DNA of 64,000 nt, taken from NCBI GenBank assembly GCA_018208355.1, contig CP062796.1:1148494-1212493 (forward strand), read 5' to 3'. This document shows positions 14,615 through 25,925 of this stretch, in pieces (positions within the stretch are counted from its first letter, which is position 1; the number at the start of each line of letters is the position of its first letter). The notes under the pieces were generated by a model. The model saw only the letters and a list, made by a program, of their open reading frames with translations, did no database searches and was not told the origin of the DNA. This DNA is from Candidatus Fermentithermobacillus carboniphilus. GTDB lineage: Bacteria > Bacillota > Sulfobacillia > Fermentithermobacillales > Fermentithermobacillaceae. The translations under genes and the position numbers were made by a program.

Positions 14615-17122
14615 TCAGCCACCCGCCCCGGTACGCAGGAAAGGGAGCATCCTGGCTTTACCATAGACCATTCTGACGGTAATCTGGCCATGGAGATCAG
14701 TCCTCCAGATGGATACCCCGTTCTCTTTTGCCGCATACATGACGCTCTCGGAGGGGTGCCCGTACGGGTTGGGACCCACTGAGATCACTCCGTGGCCTCC
14801 TCGCAGTCTTTCGTAAAAACCTTCGACAAGAGATCCTGCGCTCCCGTGGTGGGGAACTTTCACAACCGGCACAATGTCCATTTTTCGCCCTTTTTCTCCG
14901 AGAACTCCCTTGCGGTAAAGGAGCCCATTGGTGGAGAGCACCGAAGAGATAACTTCTGATGGAGCATCACCCCAGAATTCGACATAAAACCCGCCCGGAG
15001 CTTCAACCGAGAAGACCAGGCTCGCCTCGTTTTCTCCTTCATACTTCCCTGCTGCCAGGGTGACCGTCTGGTTCTTCGGGGCAGAAGGATAAAGCATACT
15101 AATCTCCAGCCCATCCAGCGTGTAGCCGGTTGTCGGGACTGCCTCAAGAATACGCGGTAATCTCGAACCGGCAATTTGCTGGACATTCTTCCCTGTTCCC
15201 GGAGGAACCAGCACAGCTTCGACGAAAAGACCCGACAGGAGCGCGTCAACCCCGCCCGCATGGTCCTGGTGGAAGTGGGATATCACGAGCAGGTCGATCC
15301 GCCTTATACCCCGCCTCGATAGAGCAGGCAAAACCGTGTTTTCTGTAGCGTAGGCGGTGCCGGTATCTACGAGAACCACCGCCCTCCTGTAGCGGATGAG
15401 AGCGCAATCTCCCTGACCGACGCTAAAAAAGGTGACCTCTGGCCAGGGAGAGTAGAAGCGCAAGAAAGTCGAGACGAACAGGGTGAGAGAAGCCATTAGG
15501 ATGAAGGCAACACGCGCTATTGACCGGTACCGGGGCAAGCCGGGCCCGGGAAAACTCAGGGCCAGGAGGAGCACGTAATAGGCGGCTATTTCGACCGCAA
15601 AGGGTGCCGGGAGCCCGAGCGATACCAGGGGAACCCTCGAGAGGAACGACGAAGCAAAAAGCGCCCCTCGGAGGAGCAGAAAAGGCAACCAGCCGAATAT
15701 GACCGAAAATCCCGGTAGGACGAAAGACGCAATACCCAGGAAGATGAGGACTGCAGAAAGACAGGCCCAGGCTCCTCCGGCCAGGAAGGCGCCAAGAGAA
15801 ACATTTCCGAACCGCACGGCCAGAACCGGCCAGAGGAAGAGGAGCATCCAGATGGCGCTCGAGAAGCCGCCCGTCCCTTTTCCAAGGCACTTGCCCAGCC
15901 AGCTTCCTAAAGAGCCTAAAAAAGTCAACTGTAACCCTGCGTCGTAAAGGGGATACGGCATCTCCCATGCAAGCACCAGGGCGGCCACCGAAAGCCCCGC
16001 AAGCGGGTCGTATTTTCTCCGGACGCAGGGAGCCAGTATCCGCATGCTTGCAGAGATGAAGGCCCGGGTAACTCCCGCGTTCCACCCCAGCACGCTCGCA
16101 TAAAGGAACGTCATCGCCACCGTCGCTATCCGCGAAAACAGGTACCTTCTCGTGAGCTTCCGTGCGGCCTTCATGAGGACGCTTGAGAAGACGTCGACAT
16201 GGAAACCTGTCACGAGGATGAACCGGTAAAACCCAGACGCTTTGAGACTTGTCTCAACAACGTCAGGGATCTCGTCCCTCTCTCCCAGGAAGAGCGATTT
16301 CAGAAGGGCACCTTCTTGCGAAGGCAAGGTTTCCTCTATCCTAGATTTTATGACCCGTCTTGTCCTCCCCAGGAGCACCGTAAAGAAGTCCTTTGTCTCC
16401 AGGGGACACCGGCGGCTTTCCACAAAAGTGCCTTTGATTTCGAGGAAAATCTCCTGGCTTCTCAGGTAAGACCTGTAATCGAACTCCCCGAAGTTCATAG
16501 CTCTTCGCGGTAAACCGAGACTTGCTTTCAGGATGACCACGTCACCGGGAAGAAGAGGACCCGCATCCTCGGTATAATATGCGGTGACCGCGGCTCGAAG
16601 GCCCTGCGCTTTTAGACCGCCGGGAACCACGTCATCCACAATTACTCCAGTAAAAAGCGTCCTGCCAGGAAAGGTCCGAGGTTCTGTCAGCACCCGAAGT
16701 GCAACAAGATGGGTCTTTCCCGCCGCGGCCAGTTGCGCGGCCTTCGTCATCTTGCTCTCCCAGAAAAATCCCCTGAAGCTACCAGCGCAGAAAAAGATGA
16801 GGAAAAGGAAAAAGGCGGAGTAGTATCTTCTACCTGTGCCTTCAAACCCTCGCTTCAAGTGAAGAGAATGCAGGCGACTGCCTGTACCCGGAGAACCGAA
16901 AACCAATAACAGCGCCAAAATTCCAAAAAGGAGGGCCGCCCCCATAACGCAAGCCTTCGATGGGAAACTCGAGCCTAGAAGAGCCCCAACCGCCGGCCAG
17001 AGCAACGGCCTATCATGATACCAGCGTAGGTTGGCGTTATACGAACTAATTCCCGGACTCGTCCCCCGCCGGTGACCGGAGCCCGACAGGGCACGCCATG
17101 TCGAAAAAAGAAGCGATGCCAC
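14615..17122 (-). CDS. comEC: ComEC/Rec2 competence DNA-uptake channel
   Basis: 835 residues. The N-terminal membrane segments and OB-like region, the multi-helix competence domain (about 270-540), and the C-terminal metallo-beta-lactamase domain with HFHQDHAGG and a late PHHGSAGS are all present, so the protein looks intact. It carries the transforming strand across the membrane; the MBL domain is the proposed nuclease. comEA, usually its neighbour, lies 5.4 kb upstream with unrelated genes between them. The start at 17122 is the longest plausible one and internal starts are possible. Confidence 0.93.
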   Translation of the reverse strand: MASLLFSTWRALSGSGHRRGTSPGISSYNANLRWYHDRPLLWPAVGALLGSSFPSKACVMGAALLFGILALLLVFGSPGTGSRLHSLHLKRGFEGTGRRYYSAFFLFLIFFCAGSFRGFFWESKMTKAAQLAAAGKTHLVALRVLTEPRTFPGRTLFTGVIVDDVVPGGLKAQGLRAAVTAYYTEDAGPLLPGDVVILKASLGLPRRAMNFGEFDYRSYLRSQEIFLEIKGTFVESRRCPLETKDFFTVLLGRTRRVIKSRIEETLPSQEGALLKSLFLGERDEIPDVVETSLKASGFYRFILVTGFHVDVFSSVLMKAARKLTRRYLFSRIATVAMTFLYASVLGWNAGVTRAFISASMRILAPCVRRKYDPLAGLSVAALVLAWEMPYPLYDAGLQLTFLGSLGSWLGKCLGKGTGGFSSAIWMLLFLWPVLAVRFGNVSLGAFLAGGAWACLSAVLIFLGIASFVLPGFSVIFGWLPFLLLRGALFASSFLSRVPLVSLGLPAPFAVEIAAYYVLLLALSFPGPGLPRYRSIARVAFILMASLTLFVSTFLRFYSPWPEVTFFSVGQGDCALIRYRRAVVLVDTGTAYATENTVLPALSRRGIRRIDLLVISHFHQDHAGGVDALLSGLFVEAVLVPPGTGKNVQQIAGSRLPRILEAVPTTGYTLDGLEISMLYPSAPKNQTVTLAAGKYEGENEASLVFSVEAPGGFYVEFWGDAPSEVISSVLSTNGLLYRKGVLGEKGRKMDIVPVVKVPHHGSAGSLVEGFYERLRGGHGVISVGPNPYGHPSESVMYAAKENGVSIWRTDLHGQITVRMVYGKARMLPFLRTGAGG

Positions 17123-17223
17123 GGTATTACATTTCTATGGCATCGCAGCCAATTCCTTCTATTTCCTCCCGGTCGCACCGCGACCGCGGGCCATGGCGAC
17201 AATGAAGACGCGGCAACTCCCGG

Positions 17224-18405
17224 TTACTCTGTCCTGAGCGCCTCTACGGGTTCTAACCGCGCCGCCCTCGCCGCCGGGTAGACGCCAAAAACGAACCCAA
17301 CCAGCACCGCAAAGGCGAATGCGATCACGACCGAAACCGGGGAAATCGAAGTCTTAGGGCCCAATCTGGCTACAAGACCCGAGCTCCCCAATCCCGCGAA
17401 CACACCGGCGATTCCTCCCAACGAACACATGAGGGCGGATTCGATCAGGAACTGAGCCAGGACCTGAGAACGTTTGGCGCCGAGAGCCATCCTCAATCCG
17501 ATTTCCCTTGTGCGCTCGGTGACGGCCACAAGCATGATGTTCATCACCCCGATGCCACCGACTAGGAGGGATACTCCGGCTATGGCCCCCAACATCAACG
17601 TCATGGTTCTGGTGGACTGCTGGAGTTGCTCGAGCATGGCTTGCTGGGTCCAGACCAGGACCGAGTTTTCACCGTATCTCGAGTCGAATATGCGCTGGAC
17701 GGTCACCTGCACTACCGGAACGGTATCCCTGTTCCGGGCCTTCATGTAAACTACGTCTACCTTGTTGGTCCCGCGCCTTTTCTGCGCCACGGTGATGGGG
17801 ACGAATATGTTTCGGTCCACGCCCTCTCCCAGGTTCTCTCCTTTTTCTTCAAGGACCCCAATGATCTCGAAAGGCTCCTGGTTCAGGTAGATTACTTTAC
17901 CCACCGGGTTGCGGCCCGCAAACAGGTCCTGGGCCACCTGCCACCCGACCACCGCAACCGGTCTTCCTATTTCGACCTCGACGGCAGTGAAAAACCTGCC
18001 GGCGTAAAGGTCATGGTTTCTTATCTTCGGGAAGATCTCAGTTACGCCCAGGACGGGGGCATACCTGACTTTCCCTTCATAGGTCACCCGCGCTCCCCAC
18101 CCTACCTGGGGCATTATCATCTCCATGTCGGGTACTCGTTCTTTCAGGGCCGAAACCTGATCAAGAGTCAGGCGGGCATCCCACCGTTGCATATAAAGCT
18201 TCAGGATATTCGTGCCTATACTTTCAAAGTTGTTGACGACCTCTTTCCGGGCACCCTCACCTATCGACACAAGGGCGATTACCGATGCCACCCCGATTAT
18301 TACACCTAGCATCGTCAAGGCAGATCGCAATTTGTTGGCCGTAAGGCCCCGCAAAGACATGGCCAGAAGGTCAGAAAGCCGCAAGACGTCTACCTCCTCC
18401 GACAA
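17224..18405 (-). CDS. MacB/FtsX-type ABC transporter permease
   Basis: 393 residues with the MacB_PCD-FtsX architecture: one helix near 28-48, a large extracytoplasmic domain (about 50-270), and three helices at the C-terminus, with the typical VTERTREIGLRMALGA and PAARAARLEPVEALR segments. Such permeases act as mechanotransmission-type exporters with a LolD-like ATPase and an adaptor. The adaptor is next door (18530-20110), but no ATPase gene is adjacent, so the ATPase partner must be elsewhere. The substrate is unknown (peptide, lipid or drug). Confidence 0.9.
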   Translation of the reverse strand: MSEEVDVLRLSDLLAMSLRGLTANKLRSALTMLGVIIGVASVIALVSIGEGARKEVVNNFESIGTNILKLYMQRWDARLTLDQVSALKERVPDMEMIMPQVGWGARVTYEGKVRYAPVLGVTEIFPKIRNHDLYAGRFFTAVEVEIGRPVAVVGWQVAQDLFAGRNPVGKVIYLNQEPFEIIGVLEEKGENLGEGVDRNIFVPITVAQKRRGTNKVDVVYMKARNRDTVPVVQVTVQRIFDSRYGENSVLVWTQQAMLEQLQQSTRTMTLMLGAIAGVSLLVGGIGVMNIMLVAVTERTREIGLRMALGAKRSQVLAQFLIESALMCSLGGIAGVFAGLGSSGLVARLGPKTSISPVSVVIAFAFAVLVGFVFGVYPAARAARLEPVEALRTE

Positions 18406-18529
18406 ACCCTTCGACCTGCGCGTCCCTCACGGGTTCCGACAACAGGCACGAGGGTCCCTGAATCATTCGGTGAACTTTTGGCCGTCCCGGATAAGCCCAT
18501 GATGCAAGCCGGGCAGCACCGCCGCCACC

Positions 18530-20110
18530 CTACCACGGCATAGGCACGGCTTTTACCGGCCCTCTGCCGCCACCCGACTGGTTGTCAGGCTGTTTGGTCA
18601 TCCCTACTACGACTTCCTGACCCTCTTTCAGCCCGCTCAGCACCTCCGCGAACGTGTCGTTCATGAGGCCCAGCTGCACTTCAACGGGCTTTCTTTCCTT
18701 GCCTTCCTTCACATCCACAAACCACTTGTCGTTTTCCTTGTAAACCGCCTCAACCGGGCACAATAAGACGTTTTCTTTCTTCGAGACAAATATCTGGGCC
18801 TCGGCTCCCATCCCAGGTCTCAGGAATCCGGGGTTATCGACGGCCACGGTGATGTTGAACGACGCAAGGCCGTCTCTGGGATCTCCCGTCGCCCCGATCC
18901 GTGAGACGACTCCCTGGACTTTCTGCTGACCCTGAGGTCCCCAGGCTATCACGTCCGCCCTCTGGCCTTCGGCGATCTTGGGGACATCCATCTCGTCGAC
19001 CTGTAACATCAGGTTCATCCTGGTGTAGTTCGATATACGGGTTATGATGGTGCCTTTCCCGATGGCCTGGCCCGGGTTGACGTTCCTATTGAGAGCCACA
19101 CCGTCTATAGGGCTGGTGATAATGAGGTTCTGGAGCTGGCTCTTCAGATCTTCGAGCTCAACAGCCTTTTTCTTGAAATCAAGTTGGAGACCCATCGCCT
19201 GCAAGAGCGCCTCACCTGGCTCGAATTCGAGGATAGGATCTCCGGCCTTCACGGTTACCCCTTCCTTGACAAAGACCGACTTGACCTTTCCGTTGAACGG
19301 AGACATAACCGCCTCTTCTGTCGCATAAGACGTAATTTTGGCCTTCTGCTGGACATCTCCTGACGGGGTATGTATGAGAAGTATACCTTCGTCGCCGACC
19401 TTCAAGAGCCCGGGGTTGGCCATCTCGACCCACACTTCATAGAAAAACGCCTGCTGACCCGCTATCGGTGTAGGATCTGCCTTGGTCACAACCCCCGGGT
19501 CTTTGCCGTCAAACCGGTGGGGCATAAACGTAGTCTTCTGACCAACTTTAACTTTGTCAAACAGGGGTTTCGGGAGTTCCAGTCGGATCAGCAACCTTGA
19601 GTCGTCGACGATGCTGCAGACCTGACCCGTCACGGTACCGCCGGCCTGCGCAGCAAGTCCAGTGATCCTCCCGCTTATGGGACTCCGGAGGAGGAGGGCG
19701 GATGCAGGATCCACATCGGCTACCTTATCAGGAGAAACCCCGAAAGCCTTTGCCAGCTGCACGCGCTGTAGATCCAGTTGGATCTCCGCCTGCTTGATCT
19801 TCACCTCAAGGGAACCCGGGTCTATGGTGGCAAGGACCTGACCCTTCGTCACCTGCTGACCCGGCTGGAAAAACACATCTTTAACGATTCCTTCGGCGCC
19901 AGCGATCGCATCCTGCTCCTCGGTAGCCTGGAGCATACCCCAACCTCTCACCGTAACTTCAAGATCGCCGCGGGTCACCGGCTTGGTCGCCATAACCAGC
20001 TTTCCCTTATCATCCCCGGCGGATAGGGCTTTGACGCCCCAGTACCCGAGCCCAACTACCGCGATTATCACAGCGCCGATAATGGCCCACCGGACCGCTT
20101 TTCGGTGCAT
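18530..20110 (-). CDS. HlyD/RND-type periplasmic adaptor (membrane-fusion protein)
   Basis: 526 residues with an N-terminal membrane anchor (about 8-28), a barrel-sandwich half (VRGWGMLQATEEQDAIAGAEGIVKD, split), alpha-hairpin segments and a beta-barrel/membrane-proximal C-terminal domain. It is longer than usual because two lipoyl-like regions are present (about 45-175 and 255-345). In Gram-positives such adaptors work with MacB-like permeases such as the next gene (17224-18405). Expected at the outer face of the membrane. It starts with ATG 20110 after AGGAG. Confidence 0.88.
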   Translation of the reverse strand: MHRKAVRWAIIGAVIIAVVGLGYWGVKALSAGDDKGKLVMATKPVTRGDLEVTVRGWGMLQATEEQDAIAGAEGIVKDVFFQPGQQVTKGQVLATIDPGSLEVKIKQAEIQLDLQRVQLAKAFGVSPDKVADVDPASALLLRSPISGRITGLAAQAGGTVTGQVCSIVDDSRLLIRLELPKPLFDKVKVGQKTTFMPHRFDGKDPGVVTKADPTPIAGQQAFFYEVWVEMANPGLLKVGDEGILLIHTPSGDVQQKAKITSYATEEAVMSPFNGKVKSVFVKEGVTVKAGDPILEFEPGEALLQAMGLQLDFKKKAVELEDLKSQLQNLIITSPIDGVALNRNVNPGQAIGKGTIITRISNYTRMNLMLQVDEMDVPKIAEGQRADVIAWGPQGQQKVQGVVSRIGATGDPRDGLASFNITVAVDNPGFLRPGMGAEAQIFVSKKENVLLCPVEAVYKENDKWFVDVKEGKERKPVEVQLGLMNDTFAEVLSGLKEGQEVVVGMTKQPDNQSGGGRGPVKAVPMPW

Positions 20111-20338
20111 AGAACCTTCTCCTCCCCGACATTTCCGTCATTTTCTCATATGCCTCGATTCTTCCTCACACGGCAGGATAAATCCTCCACGTGCAATCAC
20201 AGGAAGCCTCCCAGCGCAACTTAAGACGTAGATAATATCTCTTTTGTTCCAGATCCAGAGTCACCATAGCAGCCTCATTGCCGGGCACTTTGCCTGCGGA
20301 AACATCAGATACACTGCGGCAAAAAGCCATAAAGAATA

Positions 20339-20360
20339 GGCCCGGAAAAATTCCCGGGCC
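20339..20360 (-). terminator. Terminator of the groES-groL operon
   Basis: GGCCCGG (20339-20345) pairs with CCGGGCC (20354-20360). On the minus strand a TATTCTTT tract follows, about 30 bases after the groL stop. Confidence 0.75.
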
Positions 20361-20388
20361 GTTCGACAGGTCATCGGGTTACTCGCAA

Positions 20389-22029
<1,641 letters not shown>

Positions 22030-22065
22030 TCAGGAAGTTGAAAACTAGAGAGCATGGAGTGGAAT

Positions 22066-22356
22066 CTAGTCCTTGGTTTTGATGGCCAGGATATCGCTTT
22101 CGCGGATGATGAGGTATTCTTCGCCTTCGATCTTTACTTCGGTGCCGCTGTACTTCGAGTAAATCACGCGGTCACCTACTTTAACCTCGGGAGCGAGTTT
22201 CGTGCCGTTCTCAAGGACGCGCCCCGGTCCTACGGCCACAACCTCTCCTTCTTGCGGCTTCTCTTTGGCGGTATCAGGCAGCACGATTCCGCCTTTGGTC
22301 TTTTCCTCAGCCTGGACCGGTTTGACCACAACACGGTCAGCGAGCGGTTTTAACAA
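22066..22356 (-). CDS. groES: Co-chaperonin GroES
   Basis: 96 residues, the lid of the GroEL cage. It has the [20 protein letters not shown] opening and the mobile loop [24 protein letters not shown] (split). It is the first gene of the operon, 54 bases ahead of groL, with a GGGG-rich ribosome site. Confidence 0.98.
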   Translation of the reverse strand: MLKPLADRVVVKPVQAEEKTKGGIVLPDTAKEKPQEGEVVAVGPGRVLENGTKLAPEVKVGDRVIYSKYSGTEVKIEGEEYLIIRESDILAIKTKD

Positions 22357-22401
22357 GATGAACCCCCCTTTTTAGGTTATGCGGTTGAGAAATGATGTTT
22401 G

Positions 22402-22428
22402 TTAGCACTCGACACCGGCGAGTGCTAA
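22402..22428. promoter_or_regulatory. CIRCE operator of groES-groL
   Basis: A perfect TTAGCACTC, nine bases, GAGTGCTAA, identical in both arms to the hrcA element; the two operons therefore share HrcA control. Confidence 0.98.
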
Positions 22429-22437
22429 CCGGAAGTT

Positions 22438-22467
22438 ATTATAGAGAGTCGCTTTAGTAATTGTCAA
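22438..22467 (-). promoter_or_regulatory. Promoter of groES-groL
   Basis: Minus strand: TTGACA (22462-22467), 18 bases, TATAAT (22438-22443), with CIRCE about 10 bases downstream. Confidence 0.9.
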
Positions 22468-22486
22468 CGATTTCTTTGGAAACCAT

Positions 22487-23233
22487 TCACTCGATAACTA
22501 TGAGATCTTTTATTTTTTCGAACGTCTTATCCCCTATTCCCGACACCTTCTTAAGGTCCTCCTTGGTACGAAAAGGTCCTGCCTCCTTGCGGTATTTGAC
22601 TATCGCTTCAGCCAGAACCGGCCCGATACCGGGGAGAAACTCTAGCTCCGTGGATGTCGCGGCATTTATGTTTATAGGGAAAACAGGTCCCGGTCGAGAA
22701 ATTCCGCCGCCGGAACCTGTCCCTCCGCCCGGCACGTACGGATATCCACCGTGGGAAAGACCGTTTTGCCCGCCGCTCCCCGGTTCACCCTTTTTAGGGA
22801 CATATATGTGTTCTTCATCGGCCAGGATACGCGCCAGGTTTAGGGAATCGAGATCCGCATCTTCTCGCGGTCCGGCAAGATTTATCGCTTCATATACCCT
22901 TTGACCTTCTGTCAGGCGGTACACACCTGGATTTCTCACCGCCCCGGCCACATGTACGTAGATGGTCTTCGCGCGCGCCTCGCCCTGTTCTTTTCCTTCA
23001 GAGTCACAGGCGGGGGGACCTTGCTCTTCGCTGGAGCCTCCCGGGTTTGATGACCGGGACGATGGGTTCTGATCACCGCCGGGATTACGGGCGGTACCAC
23101 GATCAGCTGCCGGTGCGGAGACTTCTTTCACATGAACAGGTCTAATCCCCTGCCACCAGAGGCTCACTGCCCCGAGAAGCAGAAATACGGAAATTGTATA
23201 CACTGCCATATCCAGACGGCGGTTCACATCCAC
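22487..23233 (-). CDS. comEA: ComEA competence DNA receptor
   Basis: 248 residues: an N-terminal membrane helix (about 9-28), a long Ser/Gly/Pro/Glu-rich extracytoplasmic linker (30-88), a SLBB domain (about 90-150; IYVHVAGAVRNPGVYRL), a Gly-rich linker, and a C-terminal helix-hairpin-helix DNA-binding domain (about 183-248; ININAATSTELEFLPGIGP). It binds incoming double-stranded DNA and hands it to ComEC. It sits between groES and the LeuRS-like gene. Confidence 0.95.
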   Translation of the reverse strand: MDVNRRLDMAVYTISVFLLLGAVSLWWQGIRPVHVKEVSAPAADRGTARNPGGDQNPSSRSSNPGGSSEEQGPPACDSEGKEQGEARAKTIYVHVAGAVRNPGVYRLTEGQRVYEAINLAGPREDADLDSLNLARILADEEHIYVPKKGEPGSGGQNGLSHGGYPYVPGGGTGSGGGISRPGPVFPININAATSTELEFLPGIGPVLAEAIVKYRKEAGPFRTKEDLKKVSGIGDKTFEKIKDLIVIE

Positions 23234-23343
23234 ATTCTACCATGGTCTTCCACGCCCGTCCAGCTGGGGCAGACACCGGGCCTAGCGCCTTGTAACTTCT
23301 CTCATCTTGCCGTCGACTTCGATGCAACTTCGTCCTCTTCCCG

Positions 23344-25098
23344 TCAAGCCGGGTTGGGCGATGGCCACCCGGCAGCTTCCACCGTCTCGCAGTGACCCAG
23401 TCTTTCCCACATCTCGTGGGCGATGTGAGGGGCAAACGGGTTCAGGAGCCTAACAAGAGTTTCCTTCGCCTCCCTGAGAGCACCCAAATCTTGGGCGTCG
23501 GCAGGTAGCTTGAGGTAACGCCCCAGGTAACCTGAAAATTCCATGAGCCGAGTTATAGCGGTATCAAGAGCCACGCGCTCCAAGTCTTCAGTCACTTTCT
23601 CTATGGTCCGATGAGTCATCTCGCGTAGTCCCTCGGTAGAGACCGCGGAGATACCACCCGGTCCTCCATCGCAGGCACCCGCTGTCTCGCCCTCCCTTCT
23701 TTCATCTCGAACATCCGTAACCGATTCCTCAACAACCAGCTTCCAGACTATTTTCAAGAACCGCTGACTCCAACGGACACCCTGGCCTGACAACTCGAGG
23801 TCTCTCTCGGGAGGAGCCGCAAAGACAATGGAAACCCGGACCACGTCTGCCCCGTACTCCTCCACGATGGCCTCGGGCGAGACGACGTTTCCGCTGGATT
23901 TCGACATCCCGGCGCCGTCGAGAATCGCCGCCCCCGGAGTCAGGAGCCTTTTGAAAGGCTCTCGTGTCGGAACCAGACCGGCGTCGTACAACACCTTTGT
24001 GATGAACCGGGAGTACAGGAGGTGGGACACCGCACGTTCACCTCCACAGATGTACTGGTCCACCGGGTTCCAGTACCTCACCCTGTCCTGCCTGAAAGGC
24101 ATGTCGCTTTCATAGGGGCTTGTGCACCTGTAGAAATACCAGGACGAACACACGAGGGTATCTATGGTGTCCGTCTCCCGTTTGGCCGGTCCGCCGCACT
24201 CAGGACACATCGTACTGACAAATTGCTCGTCCAGATCCAGGGATAAAGGACCTTTTTGCATCGCCTTCGACCCAAGAGGCAGTCGCACAGGAAGGTCTTC
24301 TTCCGGAACCGGGACAACGCCGCAGCGGGAACAATATACCACCGGGATAGGAGGACCCCAGTAACGCTGCCTCGAGACGGGCCAATCTCTCATCAGGTAA
24401 GTATCCTTCTTCAGCATTGTCTTAACGTGTTCAGGCCGGACCTCAAGTTCGTCCAGGTCGGAAAGGAGTTTCTCGGCATACTCGGTGATCCTGAAAAACC
24501 ACTGTTCCATTTCGCGTTTCTCGACGGCGGAGTCACACCACCGGCATCTTCCGCCAATCACCTCCTCGTCTGCCAGAACCGTTCGGCAAGCAGGGCACCA
24601 GTTGGCCAGAGCTTTCTTTCTGTAAGCCAGCCCGCGCTTGTATAGTAACAGGAACAGCCACTGGGTCCACTTGTAGTACTCGGGGAACGCGGTAGTTACT
24701 TCTCTGGACCAGTCGTAGCTCAGACCGAGGGATTTCAGGTTTTCACGCATTTTCGCGATATTCTCCCAGCTCCACCTATCGGGAGGCATACCGCGCTGTA
24801 TAGCGGCATTCTCAGCGGGTATCCCGAAAGCATTCCAACCCATGGGGTGGAGCACGTTGTACCCCCTGGCCCGCCTGTAACGTGCGAGTACGTCGCCCAT
24901 GGTATAGTTCCGCAGGTGTTCCATGTTGATGGCCCCAGACGCATACGGGAACGTCTCCAGACAGTAAAACTTCTCCTTAGAAGGGTCTTCGGACGCCACA
25001 TATGCCTGGCTGTCCCGCCACCGTTCCTGCCACTTTTTTTCGATCTTCTTGTGATCATACGTTTCATGACCACGGAGGCCAGATGTCGCTCTGCTCAC
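23344..25098 (-). CDS. LeuRS-like paralogue without editing domain and with altered catalytic motifs
   Basis: 584 residues against about 800-860 for true LeuRS, in one uninterrupted frame. The sequence is recognisably LeuRS throughout (catalytic core, zinc knuckle ANWCPACRTVLADEEV, CSSWYF, VDQYI), but the CP1 editing domain is cleanly missing: the frame passes from HVKTMLKK (about 225-231) straight to MRDWPVSRQRYWG (236-248). The C-terminal domain after residue 584 is also missing. Key residues differ: HIGH is N-M-E-H (58-61), the amino-group-binding Asp of WDAFG is Asn89, KMSKS is GMSKS (397-401), and GGxEHA is GGERA. Normal tRNA-Leu charging is unlikely. It lies 56 bases after hisIE and is probably the last gene of the his operon. 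Its function is unknown; precedent families are aaRS paralogues such as HisZ. Confidence 0.88.
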   Translation of the reverse strand: MSRATSGLRGHETYDHKKIEKKWQERWRDSQAYVASEDPSKEKFYCLETFPYASGAINMEHLRNYTMGDVLARYRRARGYNVLHPMGWNAFGIPAENAAIQRGMPPDRWSWENIAKMRENLKSLGLSYDWSREVTTAFPEYYKWTQWLFLLLYKRGLAYRKKALANWCPACRTVLADEEVIGGRCRWCDSAVEKREMEQWFFRITEYAEKLLSDLDELEVRPEHVKTMLKKDTYLMRDWPVSRQRYWGPPIPVVYCSRCGVVPVPEEDLPVRLPLGSKAMQKGPLSLDLDEQFVSTMCPECGGPAKRETDTIDTLVCSSWYFYRCTSPYESDMPFRQDRVRYWNPVDQYICGGERAVSHLLYSRFITKVLYDAGLVPTREPFKRLLTPGAAILDGAGMSKSSGNVVSPEAIVEEYGADVVRVSIVFAAPPERDLELSGQGVRWSQRFLKIVWKLVVEESVTDVRDERREGETAGACDGGPGGISAVSTEGLREMTHRTIEKVTEDLERVALDTAITRLMEFSGYLGRYLKLPADAQDLGALREAKETLVRLLNPFAPHIAHEMWERLGHCETVEAAGWPSPNPA

Positions 25099-25154
25099 AG
25101 TCCCCGACCTCCTCTCACCGCAACGGCGTCACCCTTCGCCATCTTTATCGACCT

Positions 25155-25925
25155 TCACTTTCTCCTCCCTAGGAGCTCGCGGAATACTTCCTCTGGGGAA
25201 ATGCCATGGTACGCAAGGGCTATGACACAGTGGAACCATAGATCTGCCATTTCGCGGACGATCTCCGCGGCGTCCTCGTTTTTGGACGCAAGCATGACTT
25301 CGCCCGCCTCTTCGGCAATCTTCTTTAGAACCCTATCCTGCCCTCCCAAAAGCAAGGAAGATGTATAAGAACCCGGCCGGGGATTAACCCTTCTATCATT
25401 CACTATCTCGTATAGCCTAACTAGAATCTCGCCAGGGTAGGCCGTGCCGCCAGACTGCGAAGAGCCGGCCCCGCTTTCGTGGCTTGCCTCGATCCTCTGT
25501 AGAGTACCACGTGGAGTGCCCCGGGCAGTGTCTTCTGCAGCGCTTTCCGCCGTACCTTCTGCAGCGCTCAGAGCGCCGCTTCCTACATCGGCTTCTGCAA
25601 CCTTTTCCGCTTTGCGGTAGAAACACGTCCTGTGGCCGGTATGGCAAGCGTTATCTTTCTGGAGCACTTTAACCAATAGAGCGTCCTCGTCGCAATCGTA
25701 ATATATCTCCTCAACTTTCTGGAAATTACCGGAGGTTTCCCCCTTGCGCCATATCCTCTGCCTTTTCCTGCTCCAAAAGTGCGTCATCCCGGTTTCCAGG
25801 GTCCTGAGGAGAGATTCGCGGTTCATGTAGGCCAGCATCAGAACCTCTCCTGTCTCTTTCTCCTGGACTATAGCCGGAATGAGCCCATTTTCGTCGAATC
25901 TCAAAGAATCTATCCACGAGTTCAT
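25155..25925 (-). CDS. hisIE: Bifunctional phosphoribosyl-AMP cyclohydrolase / phosphoribosyl-ATP pyrophosphatase
   Basis: Catalyses steps 2 and 3 of histidine synthesis. The N-terminal HisI domain (about 1-104) has the metal-binding [12 protein letters not shown] and HTGHRTCFY motifs. The C-terminal HisE domain (about 164-256) has [12 protein letters not shown] and the conserved acidic helix. The two are joined by an unusually long (about 58-residue) Ala/Glu/Gly/Ser-rich linker. The start ATG overlaps the hisF stop by four bases, implying translational coupling. Confidence 0.95.
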   Translation of the reverse strand: MNSWIDSLRFDENGLIPAIVQEKETGEVLMLAYMNRESLLRTLETGMTHFWSRKRQRIWRKGETSGNFQKVEEIYYDCDEDALLVKVLQKDNACHTGHRTCFYRKAEKVAEADVGSGALSAAEGTAESAAEDTARGTPRGTLQRIEASHESGAGSSQSGGTAYPGEILVRLYEIVNDRRVNPRPGSYTSSLLLGGQDRVLKKIAEEAGEVMLASKNEDAAEIVREMADLWFHCVIALAYHGISPEEVFRELLGRRK

